This document shows positions 16,693 through 24,545 of a stretch of DNA of 64,000 nucleotides, piece by piece (positions within the stretch are counted from its first letter, which is position 1; the number at the start of each line of letters is the position of its first letter). The translations under genes and the position numbers were made by a program. The notes under the pieces are model-generated. The model had not been told where the DNA came from. It did no database searches and worked only from the letters and a program-made list of their open reading frames with translations. Source of the stretch: CAWFQB01 sp965277875 (lineage in GTDB: Bacteria; Armatimonadota; Chthonomonadetes; Chthonomonadales; Chthonomonadaceae); NCBI GenBank assembly GCA_965277875.1, contig CBDIDV010000002.1, positions 496,001 through 560,000 on the forward strand, in the 5' to 3' direction.

Positions 16693-18084
16693 TTACAGGG
16701 TGACGATTTCTCTAGCGTCTGGCTGCCCCGGATGCCATTCGGCTCGCTTACGCTGAAAAATCCAAGTTCCGCCGATCAGGGCCAGCGAACTAATTACAAA
16801 ATACCCTGCCATCATACCCCCTGCCCCGAACTGCCGCCCCAAAAATATGCTGGAAAAGGCCATCGAGATACCCGTTGCAAGAGACAGTATCAGGAATGGC
16901 TCCTGCTTATGGGCGCGCAAATAGATGGCTTCGGCGACGAGGACATGATTGACGATTGCGCTTCCAATCAGCAGTGCTAGGGGCAGAGGAGGCAGCAATC
17001 GGATGGCGACTTTCCAATGCAGAGATTGCGCTAATCCACCAGCGCTCCAGAATAGCATGCCCGCTACGGCGATTACAACTACGGATTGCCACATGCAGGG
17101 GAAAAAGCGACGGTCCAGTTCTCCATACTCGCGCCGCGCGATAAGAGTGCCGAAGGGGGCCGACTTGGTTGTTACCCACGCGAGAGCGAGCGTGGAAATC
17201 GCCGTCATAACATTTAAACTCAGGCCCATACGCCCCGCCGCCACCGGCCCATAACAGGCGAACAATATAGGGTTGAATAATTTGAAGATGAAGTAGCCGC
17301 ATAGCCAACTGACGGCAATGCGCCACTGAAACGGCCATACCTCACGCTTCCAATCCAATCCGCTGTTGTGTCCCTGCCTACGCGCTGAGACCAACAGCGC
17401 CCGAATCAGTTTGCCATGACGACGCCACAGCCACGACGTAGACCAGAAAACGACGACCGTGCCGCTGATGGGAGTAGTGTACAAGCCCCAGTGACTAACT
17501 AGAGCTGCCCAGAACAAAATGCTCGCCACAAAGTTCTGCCTGACCTGCATCCCTGCCACATCCGCAACTAGGCCGCAGCCTTCCAGCAGGGCCAAGAGCG
17601 GGCTGAGGGCAAGGGAGGCGGAAGTAACAAGCACAATCCACACCCAAGGCAACTGCCACATCACCGCCGACAAAGGGGCATTGTGACTGAAAAAATACAG
17701 TCCAAAAGGCAGCACGAAGATAAAAACCAGCAGACTGACTGCGCCGTACCACAGCAGGCTCATGCGGAGTATAGACGCTAGACGCGCCAGAGCCACAGGG
17801 TCTCCGTGCAGTGTACCTTCCGGCGTCCATTCCAGATGCGCCCGCTCATGGCTGACGTATTGGATAATGACGGCGGCCAGACCCAACTCGAAGAACACCT
17901 GCAAGGCGAGGATATCCGCGAACGTATAATAAAACCCCTGCTGCGTAGAAGACAAAAAATGTGTTAGAAGAAAGAGAGTAATGAAGCCTGAAAGCGCCGT
18001 CCATCCTCTTGAAACCAGTGTGAAAGCTACAGCGCGATCAATGCCTCCAGCGCGCAGCATTCTTTGTAGACGGGTATCACTCAC
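16693..18084 (-). CDS. Wzx-type polysaccharide flippase-like membrane protein
   Basis: The protein has 463 residues with about a dozen hydrophobic segments and no large soluble domain, as in MATE/PST-superfamily transporters. The N-terminal stretch SRGWTALSGFITLFLLTHFL followed by STQQGFYYTF resembles Wzx proteins (polytopic start, then a Q-G-x-Y/F turn). It would flip the undecaprenyl-linked repeat unit to the periplasm. The start is GTG at 18084. The gene sits between the SDR pair and the GT2 genes, and a 227-bp spacer lies upstream. Assignment rests on topology and context. Confidence 0.8.
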   Translation of the reverse strand: MSDTRLQRMLRAGGIDRAVAFTLVSRGWTALSGFITLFLLTHFLSSTQQGFYYTFADILALQVFFELGLAAVIIQYVSHERAHLEWTPEGTLHGDPVALARLASILRMSLLWYGAVSLLVFIFVLPFGLYFFSHNAPLSAVMWQLPWVWIVLVTSASLALSPLLALLEGCGLVADVAGMQVRQNFVASILFWAALVSHWGLYTTPISGTVVVFWSTSWLWRRHGKLIRALLVSARRQGHNSGLDWKREVWPFQWRIAVSWLCGYFIFKLFNPILFACYGPVAAGRMGLSLNVMTAISTLALAWVTTKSAPFGTLIARREYGELDRRFFPCMWQSVVVIAVAGMLFWSAGGLAQSLHWKVAIRLLPPLPLALLIGSAIVNHVLVAEAIYLRAHKQEPFLILSLATGISMAFSSIFLGRQFGAGGMMAGYFVISSLALIGGTWIFQRKRAEWHPGQPDAREIVTL

Positions 18085-18311
18085 AATGAAAAAAGTTTTC
18101 CTTACTTGTTGAGCCTTGCGAGCCCTGCGCCACGTCTTTACAGGTGCAGCATACAGAGTTTACCGGCAGTCAAAGCGAGACCATTCCCTGCTGAACATCT
18201 TGACGTGGAAGAAAAAGAAGATAATACAGACCAGTCAAAACCGGAGGAACTTTCTGCGCGGCCCATTGTAGCACATTGTTCCGGCCTGCGTCAACGGCGA
18301 GCAATATCATA
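18085..18311. other. 227-bp spacer inside the polysaccharide cluster
   Basis: No gene, hairpin or clear promoter was recognised between the flippase and the SDR gene. A secondary promoter for the downstream glycosyltransferase half of the cluster could lie here, but I cannot point to one. Confidence 0.3.
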
Positions 18312-19235
18312 TTAGGGGAGGGAGGAGGGCAGAGAGCCGCGCCACCATTCTACGGTTTGGCGCAGGCCGGTTTCAAGGGTGTAGGCTGGTTCCCAGCCCA
18401 TCGCGCGCAGGCGAGCGTTGTCGCCGACTATGACACACGGATCCCAAGCACGGCACGGTACGGCCCCATAGTGGATGTGGTCGGGTTGATCCATCACACT
18501 GCCCACTGCTTCCATCAGCTGCCGGATGGAAACGGGCGTGGCCGACGCGATGTTGACGAGCCCCTGAGCCTCCTGCCGAACGAGCGTGACAAGCGCGGAT
18601 GCGACATCGTGGACATGGAGATAATCGCGCACCTGCGCCCCTTTAGTAGCTTTGAACGTGCCGCCCGACAGTAGCGTGGCGATCAGGCCGGGAACCACGC
18701 GTCTGCGATCTTCATACGGCCCATACACATAAAAGACACGGGCGTGGGCAAAGGCCATGTCATAGCTTTTGGCGATCTGCTGCCCGATCATGCTCAGAGA
18801 CAATTTTGTGGCGGCGTATAGGGTTTCAGGGCGAGTCAGGCTATTTTCGTTCAGCCAGCCCTGTTCCGTGTCATATTCGGCGCATGTTCCCGCCGTGACG
18901 ATATGCGCGCAACCTGCCTCACCCAGAATCTTAATCAGCTCCAGACTAGCATTGAGGGCCAGCAGGTTTTCAGGGGCTTCCAGGCACTTGCCTGGCTCCA
19001 CGTACCAGGCCAGATGCAGGCAGGCGTCGGGACGCCACGCTTTCAGGACAGGGCCGGTCTCCGACATATCATAGATGCTGCCGGAAATGAAGCGCAATTG
19101 ATTGGCTATGTCCGCCAGTCGCGGCGGAATCGCGTTCGCCCGCGTCAGCGCCCCGACCTCGCAACCCGCGTCTAGCAGGGCGCGGCACACATGACTTCCG
19201 ATGAAACCCGACGCTCCTGTTACCAGCACTTTCAT
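18312..19235 (-). CDS. NAD-dependent epimerase/reductase (SDR) of the CDP-sugar branch, copy 1
   Basis: A 307-residue extended SDR with Rossmann motif GASGFIGSH (7-15) and catalytic Y140-x3-K144 in YAATK. The ATG at 19235 is preferred because the Rossmann strand begins immediately after it and AAGGA lies upstream. An in-frame ATG at 19247 is the alternative. It is paralogous to the next gene upstream (19324-20226). Both share HLAWYxEPGK, TAGTCAEYD and LYAAxKLSL. Together with RfbF, RfbG and the C-methyltransferase it likely reduces or epimerises the 4-keto group of a CDP-deoxyhexose. Confidence 0.9.
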   Translation of the reverse strand: MKVLVTGASGFIGSHVCRALLDAGCEVGALTRANAIPPRLADIANQLRFISGSIYDMSETGPVLKAWRPDACLHLAWYVEPGKCLEAPENLLALNASLELIKILGEAGCAHIVTAGTCAEYDTEQGWLNENSLTRPETLYAATKLSLSMIGQQIAKSYDMAFAHARVFYVYGPYEDRRRVVPGLIATLLSGGTFKATKGAQVRDYLHVHDVASALVTLVRQEAQGLVNIASATPVSIRQLMEAVGSVMDQPDHIHYGAVPCRAWDPCVIVGDNARLRAMGWEPAYTLETGLRQTVEWWRGSLPSSLP

Positions 19236-19323
19236 CTTCTCGTTCATCCTTACAGCTGTGTTACTTCTGTGTTGTTTTCTAATCAGCGCGCTATTCATAT
19301 CTGCCGCGTTTGTGTCCTGCACG

Positions 19324-20226
19324 TTAAGGGTGTTCGCGCCACCAATCTGCCGTCGAGGCAAGCCCGCCGCGCAGGGTATGGTGAGGCTTCCAGCCCAGCG
19401 CGCGCAGCTTCTGCGTGTCGGCGCACAGGAAGCGCGGCTCCCATTCGCGGGGCGGCAGTGCGCCGAACTGAATCAGGCCGCGCTGTCCAATAACGCTTTC
19501 AATCGTTTCCATTAGTCGGCGTACCGCAACCGGCTCGCCCGACCCGATGTTGTAAATGCCGCTTGCGCCCTGCATCAGAAGGGTGACGAATGCACAGGCA
19601 GTATCGTCCACGTGGATATAATCGCGTACCTGCTCACCCGTACTTGCCTCAAAGGGCTTACCTGCAAGCAGGGCGCGGATCAGGGCGGGAACCATGCGGC
19701 GCGGGTCTTCCCCAGGCCCGTAAGGGTAGAAAATGCGGGCATGCGCGAACGTCATGCCTAGCGAATGCGCAAGCTGCTCTCCCGATACGCACAGGGAGAG
19801 TTTCGCAGCGGCGTACAGAGTTTCGGGACGTGTTGGGCCGTCTTCCTTGAGCCATCCCCGCTCGGCGTCGTATTCGGCGCAGGTCCCCGCCGTAATGATG
19901 TGCCTACAGCCTGCCTCGGCTAAAATCTGCATCAGGCCGAGACTGGCATGGAGCAGGGCGACGTTGTGCGGCGAGGTCAGGTACTTGCCCGGTTCGGCAT
20001 ACCACGCGAGATGAATGCAGGCGTCGGGGCGCCAATCGTTTAGTACGCCGCGCAGTCTGTCTGTGTCCGCGAGTCCGGCTTCCAGTACCTCCACGGGCAG
20101 GCCGCCGATACGCCTTAGCGGGACATGGGGAAGGACAAGCGTGGCGGGGTGGTGGCCCTGTGCGAGCAGCGCGCGAACGATAGGGGCGCCGAGGAAGCCG
20201 TCGCCGCCGGTAACAAGGATTTTCAT
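19324..20226 (-). CDS. NAD-dependent epimerase/reductase (SDR) of the CDP-sugar branch, copy 2
   Basis: The protein has 300 residues, with nucleotide motif GGDGFLGAP (7-15) and catalytic Y138-x3-K142 in YAAAK. It starts at the ATG at 20226, which overlaps the stop of the RmlC-like gene by four bases (ATGA), so the two are translationally coupled. It is a tandem paralogue of 18312-19235, and the two may act sequentially or on different sugars. The second glycine-rich residue pattern is GDG rather than the usual GxG-FIG. A 4-ketoreductase role is inference from the pathway context. Confidence 0.9.
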   Translation of the reverse strand: MKILVTGGDGFLGAPIVRALLAQGHHPATLVLPHVPLRRIGGLPVEVLEAGLADTDRLRGVLNDWRPDACIHLAWYAEPGKYLTSPHNVALLHASLGLMQILAEAGCRHIITAGTCAEYDAERGWLKEDGPTRPETLYAAAKLSLCVSGEQLAHSLGMTFAHARIFYPYGPGEDPRRMVPALIRALLAGKPFEASTGEQVRDYIHVDDTACAFVTLLMQGASGIYNIGSGEPVAVRRLMETIESVIGQRGLIQFGALPPREWEPRFLCADTQKLRALGWKPHHTLRGGLASTADWWREHP

Positions 20227-20786
20227 ACGGTTTTGGACGCGGCTACCGATGTAACGTTCGGCGCAAAGTCTGGAAACTGACGGTCTTTGTCGGAAAGGAT
20301 GGGGGCGGGCAGGGGCCACGCGATGCCGAAAGCCGGATCGTCCCAGCGCACACCGGACGCGCATTCGGGATGATAAACCTCCGACATCTGGTAGAACACC
20401 TCGGCGTCATCGGTCAGGGTCTGAAAGCCGTGCGCCAACCCTTCGGGAATGTAGAGAGCGCGTCGGTTCTGCGCCGACAATTCCACGCCCACATGCCGCA
20501 GAAAGGCGGGGCTGTCTGGGCGCAGGTCAATAATCACATCGTAAATCGCGCCCATCGTGCAGCGCACCAGCTTGGCCTCGTCAAAAGGCGCGGTCTGAAA
20601 GTGCATTCCCCTTAGCGTCCCTTTAAGCGCGTTGAAACTGACGTTGCACTGCACCACGCGCGGGTTCAGGCCGTGGGCTGTGAACTCGTCCACGCACCAT
20701 GTGCGCCCAAAGAAGCCGCGCGCGTCTTCGCGCCGCTCCACGTCCAGTATATATGCTCCCGGCAGCATCGTCGGTGTAAATTGCAT
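20223..20786 (-). CDS. rfbC: dTDP-4-dehydrorhamnose 3,5-epimerase family (RmlC-like cupin)
   Basis: A 187-residue cupin of the RmlC family. It has GTLRGMHFQ with the catalytic histidine, the RCTMGAIYDVIIDLR strand pair, IPEGLAHGFQTL, and the C-terminal WDDPAFGIAWP typical of the family. The ATG at 20786 starts directly at MQFTPTMLPGAY. The open frame extends 17 codons further without need. It probably epimerises C3 and/or C5 of a 4-keto-6-deoxyhexose. No dTDP-rhamnose genes RmlA or RmlB are in the window, while CDP-glucose genes are, so the real substrate is more likely a CDP-4-keto sugar. Confidence 0.88.
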   Translation of the reverse strand: MQFTPTMLPGAYILDVERREDARGFFGRTWCVDEFTAHGLNPRVVQCNVSFNALKGTLRGMHFQTAPFDEAKLVRCTMGAIYDVIIDLRPDSPAFLRHVGVELSAQNRRALYIPEGLAHGFQTLTDDAEVFYQMSEVYHPECASGVRWDDPAFGIAWPLPAPILSDKDRQFPDFAPNVTSVAASKTV

Positions 20787-20793
20787 ATTAGGT

Positions 20794-20884
20794 AGGACTT
20801 TCGCTTCGAGATGGACATTTCGGCGGTTTACCACCAATTCAGGCTATTCGCAATCTCGAAGCAAGCGTTCAATGCGAAAGTCCT
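20794..20884. repeat. Imperfect inverted repeat between the RmlC-like and zinc-ribbon genes
   Basis: AGGACTTTCGC followed by TTCGAGAT at 20794-20812 recurs in inverse form at about 20852-20884, where the two blocks are separated by 13 extra bases. A further TTCAGG / CCTGAA pair lies nested and outside. It could be a processed leader hairpin or an inserted palindromic element. Confidence 0.5.
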
Positions 20885-20912
20885 GATAGGTTCAGATCAC
20901 CTGAATTTTGGA

Positions 20913-21197
20913 TCAGTCCGGGCATTCGTCGGACATGGGACGCGAAAGGGTATCGGCAGCGGGCGCGAACAGTTCCAGGCTTGCGCACTGCGGGCAGCGG
21001 TACGCGACGACATCATGGGCCACATGCCCTTTTGTCTTTACCATGCCCATGTGCATCCCTAAAAGATGGCGATCCTCAAAAGGCCCCGACACCCACTCCG
21101 TTTGCAGCGCGCCGATATTGTTGGCGGCTTTATCAAGCAGAAACCCCTCCTGCATAGGGGCCTCGCACCGTTTGCAGCGCATGTCGTTCGTAGACAT
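20913..21197 (-). CDS. Small zinc-ribbon protein
   Basis: A 94-residue protein with two CxxC pairs: CKRC near the N-terminus (residues 8-11) and CPQC (about 68-71). They fit one zinc-ribbon of the DUF6487-like type. A strong AGGAGGG ribosome site lies nine bases before the ATG, so expression is likely. It sits between the C-methyltransferase and the RmlC-like gene in the same orientation, so it may simply be a passenger. Nucleic-acid binding or a redox/zinc role are both possible. Confidence 0.8.
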   Translation of the reverse strand: MSTNDMRCKRCEAPMQEGFLLDKAANNIGALQTEWVSGPFEDRHLLGMHMGMVKTKGHVAHDVVAYRCPQCASLELFAPAADTLSRPMSDECPD

Positions 21198-21278
21198 AAA
21201 TCAAATCCCTCCTTGAAGCACTCAGTGAAGGCGGATATTAGGAGACACATCGAAAAGCGAAGATGCGCCGATGCGCGT

Positions 21279-22622
21279 TTAGAGGATATGCACATCCGGG
21301 ATCGGCACGATGAACTTGCCACCCCGACTGCGATACTCGGCCTGCTGCTTGAGTATCTCGTCCTTGAAGTTCCAGGTCAGCAGTAGAACGTAATCGGGCA
21401 GCGTTTCGAGCAGTTTTTCCGGGGCCACGATGGGCAGATGCGTTCCCGCCGTGTACAATCCCTGCTTCACCGTGCTGCGGTCGGCCACATATTCCAATAC
21501 ATCGCTTCCGATGCCGAAGTAGTTGAGCAGGGTGCTGCCTTTGGCCGATGCGCCATACGCGGCAATGGTTTTGCCCTGCGCTTTCAGGTCATGCAGCATC
21601 TGCGCGAGACTGGCTTTCAAGTCGGCCACGCGCTGCCCGAACGTGCCGTAAAACTCGGCCCTGTCTACGCCCCACGCGGCTTCTTCCGCTAATAGTTTCT
21701 GGGCATTCGGGCTGCGCTGCGCGGTGCGCGCGTCTTCGCCGGTCTGCATACGCCGCGCAAAAATACGCAGGCTGCCGCCGTGAATGGCGATGCGCTCGGC
21801 GTCATGGATGAGCAGGTTGTGCCGCGCAAACAAGCGATCCAGCGCGGTCAGGCTGAAATAGCACAGATGCTCGTGATAGATGGTATCGAACTCGACGTGG
21901 TCTATCATGTCCTTGACATACGGAGCCTCGATGCAGGCCACCCCGTCGTCCTTGAGCAATGAATAGATGCCCTCGACAAAGCCGTTCAAGTCGGGAACAT
22001 GCGCGAGAACGTTGTTGGCGTGGATCACGTCCGCTCGCTCGCCCTCGCTCACGATCTGCCGCGCCAAATCCTCGCCGAAAAACTCGGAAATCGTGCGAAT
22101 GCCCTTTGCGGTCGCTACTTTAGCGATGTTGACGGCGGGTTCGATGCCCAGAACCGGAACGCCCGCCTGCTTGTAGAATTGCAGTAGATACCCGTCGTTC
22201 GACGCGATCTCCACGGCAAGGCTGTTCGCGCCCAGATGTCGCTCGGCAATCAGGCGCGTGACAAGCGCGTGGCTGTGCGTCAGCATCGTGTCGGAAAACG
22301 ACGAAAAGTACAGATACTCGCGAAACAGGGCTTCAGGCGGTACGCTTTTGGTGATTTGAATCAGCGTACATTCCATGCAGCCGACCGTGTTCAGCGGGTA
22401 GCGGCCCTCCGTATCGTTGAGTTCATCTGCTTTGAGCAGGCTGTTGGCAAGTGGGGTGTCACCTAAATCCAGTACAGGGATAAGATGCCCATTGCCGCAC
22501 GAGCGGCAAACAACAGTTTGCGCTTCTACGCCGTTTGTTGGATCGCCGGTCTGTGTCGGCTGGCCGTCCGCGTGGCCCCCGATCTGTATTGCGCTGGGAC
22601 TTTGCATCGTCGCCTTGGTCAT
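21279..22622 (-). CDS. NDP-hexose C-methyltransferase
   Basis: The protein has 447 residues with the three-part architecture of TylCIII/EryBIII-like sugar C-methyltransferases. The N-terminal zinc-binding domain has CRSC (39-42) and CMEC (82-85). The central SAM-binding Rossmann domain has VEIASNDGYLLQ. The conserved YHEHLCYFS carries the putative catalytic Tyr/His, and the C-terminal domain contains GASAKGSTLLNYFGI. It would methylate C3 of a 4-keto-NDP-hexose. Start is ATG at 22622, or GTG at 22625, overlapping the rfbG stop. Coupling to RfbG and RfbF indicates a CDP-linked branched-chain sugar. Confidence 0.92.
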   Translation of the reverse strand: MTKATMQSPSAIQIGGHADGQPTQTGDPTNGVEAQTVVCRSCGNGHLIPVLDLGDTPLANSLLKADELNDTEGRYPLNTVGCMECTLIQITKSVPPEALFREYLYFSSFSDTMLTHSHALVTRLIAERHLGANSLAVEIASNDGYLLQFYKQAGVPVLGIEPAVNIAKVATAKGIRTISEFFGEDLARQIVSEGERADVIHANNVLAHVPDLNGFVEGIYSLLKDDGVACIEAPYVKDMIDHVEFDTIYHEHLCYFSLTALDRLFARHNLLIHDAERIAIHGGSLRIFARRMQTGEDARTAQRSPNAQKLLAEEAAWGVDRAEFYGTFGQRVADLKASLAQMLHDLKAQGKTIAAYGASAKGSTLLNYFGIGSDVLEYVADRSTVKQGLYTAGTHLPIVAPEKLLETLPDYVLLLTWNFKDEILKQQAEYRSRGGKFIVPIPDVHIL

Positions 22623-23602
22623 CACTTATTCGCTCCCAAAAAATCTTTGTACCATGTCACGGTTTTTTTCAGTCCCTCATCCAGGGTGAACAGGGGCTTC
22701 CAGTCGAGCATCTTGCGGGCTTTGTCCGCGCTCAGGTACTGGTGGCGGATTTCGTTGCTGGCCTCATTGCGGATTTCCGGCGTCACGTCCAGATCCATCT
22801 GCCGCAGGATGCGCTCGACCAGTTCCACGACCGTTACCTGTATCTCGTTGGAGAAGTTGAACGCTTCGCCCCTCAGTTCGGGCCGTAGCACAAGCGCCTG
22901 GGCAAGCTCCATGTACACGTTCGCGCCGTCCTCGACATAAAAGTAGTCGCGTACAAACTGCCCGTCCGAGCGGATTATCGGAGCCTGATCGCGCAGGGCC
23001 GAGCGGATCGTGCCGGGTACGATGCGGTTCCAGTTGAGATCGCCGCCGCCGTAGAAGTTACCGCAGCGCGTCGTGACGACGGGCAGGCCATAGCTTTTGG
23101 CATACGTGTACGTGATAAGATCGGAACATGATTTGCTGACATCGTAGGGGTGCTGTCCCTGCAGCGGCGTGTCCTCGCTGTACGGCAAAACTTCCTGATC
23201 GCCATACGCCTTGTCGCTGCTCGCGCAGACGACAGCTTTGACAAGCGGGCTGCGTCGGGCCGCTTCCAGCACGCACCATGTCCCCTGTATGTTGCTCTCA
23301 AACGTGCCGACGGGGTTGCGGTTGGCGATGCCCACGATGGTCTGCGCGGCCAGATGAATGACGGTGTTGATCTCGTACTCGCCCATCGCGCGTTCGAGAA
23401 CCGCCTGGTCGCGTATGTCGCCGCGCACCACTTTGACGCGCGCCAGATCGTTCGAGCGCATCATCTCGCAGTCGGGAACCCAGTCGCGCACCAGGCACAC
23501 CACATCCGCGCCCGCGCCCAACAGCCGCTTGACCAGCCATCCGCCCACAAGCCCGGTCGCCCCCGTCACGAACACGGGGCGATCCTGCCAAAACGCACTC
23601 AT
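22622..23602 (-). CDS. rfbG: CDP-glucose 4,6-dehydratase
   Basis: A 326-residue extended SDR that converts CDP-D-glucose to CDP-4-keto-6-deoxy-D-glucose. It has GATGLVGGW (14-22), ASSDKAYGD with the active-site Asp-Lys, and Y153-x3-K157 in YDVSK. CGNFYGGGDLNWNRIVPG is characteristic of RfbG. The ATG at 23602 is preferred over 23617 because an AGGAG site sits seven bases upstream of it. It is preceded by rfbF, and its stop overlaps the start of the C-methyltransferase gene. Confidence 0.96.
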   Translation of the reverse strand: MSAFWQDRPVFVTGATGLVGGWLVKRLLGAGADVVCLVRDWVPDCEMMRSNDLARVKVVRGDIRDQAVLERAMGEYEINTVIHLAAQTIVGIANRNPVGTFESNIQGTWCVLEAARRSPLVKAVVCASSDKAYGDQEVLPYSEDTPLQGQHPYDVSKSCSDLITYTYAKSYGLPVVTTRCGNFYGGGDLNWNRIVPGTIRSALRDQAPIIRSDGQFVRDYFYVEDGANVYMELAQALVLRPELRGEAFNFSNEIQVTVVELVERILRQMDLDVTPEIRNEASNEIRHQYLSADKARKMLDWKPLFTLDEGLKKTVTWYKDFLGANK

Positions 23603-23626
23603 AGTCGCTCCTGTCATTTGTTGTTT

Positions 23627-23707
23627 GTTGTTTGTTGCTTGTTACCACTCAGAAACTACCTGCACAAATCTGTATATATCCGCGCCTTTCAACAAGCAAC
23701 AAACAAC
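23627..23707. repeat. 17-bp perfect inverted repeat in the rfbF-rfbG gap
   Basis: GTTGTTTGTTGCTTGTT at 23627-23643 is the exact reverse complement of 23691-23707, with a 47-base loop. It lies between the stop of rfbF and the start of rfbG. A related motif appears upstream of the gene at 35473. A transcript here would form a long A/U-rich-flanked hairpin that could protect or attenuate the mRNA. Confidence 0.8.
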
Positions 23708-23718
23708 TAACAGCAGTC

Positions 23719-24492
23719 TTACTTCCACACTTTCCATGTCGCCTGCCCGGACTGCCAGAGGTTGTCCAGGATGCGCTTTTCGCGCAGGGTGTCCATGCAC
23801 TGCCAAAAGCCTTCGTGCTTGTACGCGGCGAGCTGCTTGTCTTTGGCAAGCCGCTCCAGGGCGACCACTTCCAGGCTGTCCGAATCGCCGTTCAGGTACT
23901 GAAAGGCTTCGGGTTCCATGACCATGAAGCCGCCATTGATCCAGCCTTCGCCGATTTGCGGTTTTTCGCTGAACTCGGCCACCAGATCGCCGTCAAAGGC
24001 CAACCCGCCGAAGCGGGCGGGCGGGCGCACGGCAGTTACGGTCGCCAGCTTACCCTGCTGCTTGTGGAACTTCATCAGTTCGTGCAGGTTCACGTCGCAC
24101 ACGCCGTCGCCATACGTGAGCATGAACGGCCCGTCCTGCAAGAACGGCTCCAATCGCTTGACGCGCCCGCCCGTATTGGTGGCCGCGCCTGTTTCGATGA
24201 GATGGACGCGCCAGTCCTCGCACTCGCGTTCGTGCCTGCGGATGCCGCCCGTGGAGATGTCGAGCGTCATGCTGCCCTTCAGGGTGTAGTAGTCCATGAA
24301 GTACCGCTTGATGGCCTCGCCCTTGTAGCCCAGCGCGACATAAAAATCATCGAAGCCGTAGTGGCTGTAGCATTTCATGATGTGCCACAAAATGGGATGA
24401 TCGCCCACCTCCACCATCGGCTTGGGTTTCACTTCGGTCTCTTCGGCAAGGCGCGTACCCAGCCCGCCAGCCAGCAGAACCACTTTCGTCAT
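23719..24492 (-). CDS. rfbF: Glucose-1-phosphate cytidylyltransferase
   Basis: This 257-residue nucleotidyltransferase makes CDP-glucose from CTP and glucose-1-phosphate. It has LLAGGLGTRLAEETEVKPKP with the signature nucleotide-binding loop and catalytic lysine, then LTYGDGVCDVN for metal/nucleotide binding and FWQCMDTLREK near the C-terminus. Length and sequence match RfbF closely. An AGGAG site precedes the ATG at 24492. It begins the nucleotide-sugar branch of the cluster, directly after the chain-length gene. Confidence 0.97.
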   Translation of the reverse strand: MTKVVLLAGGLGTRLAEETEVKPKPMVEVGDHPILWHIMKCYSHYGFDDFYVALGYKGEAIKRYFMDYYTLKGSMTLDISTGGIRRHERECEDWRVHLIETGAATNTGGRVKRLEPFLQDGPFMLTYGDGVCDVNLHELMKFHKQQGKLATVTAVRPPARFGGLAFDGDLVAEFSEKPQIGEGWINGGFMVMEPEAFQYLNGDSDSLEVVALERLAKDKQLAAYKHEGFWQCMDTLREKRILDNLWQSGQATWKVWK

Positions 24493-24545
24493 GATAGGCT
24501 CTCCTCGCCTGTTTACACAGTAGCTTACAACACATTGTGTTCGCC

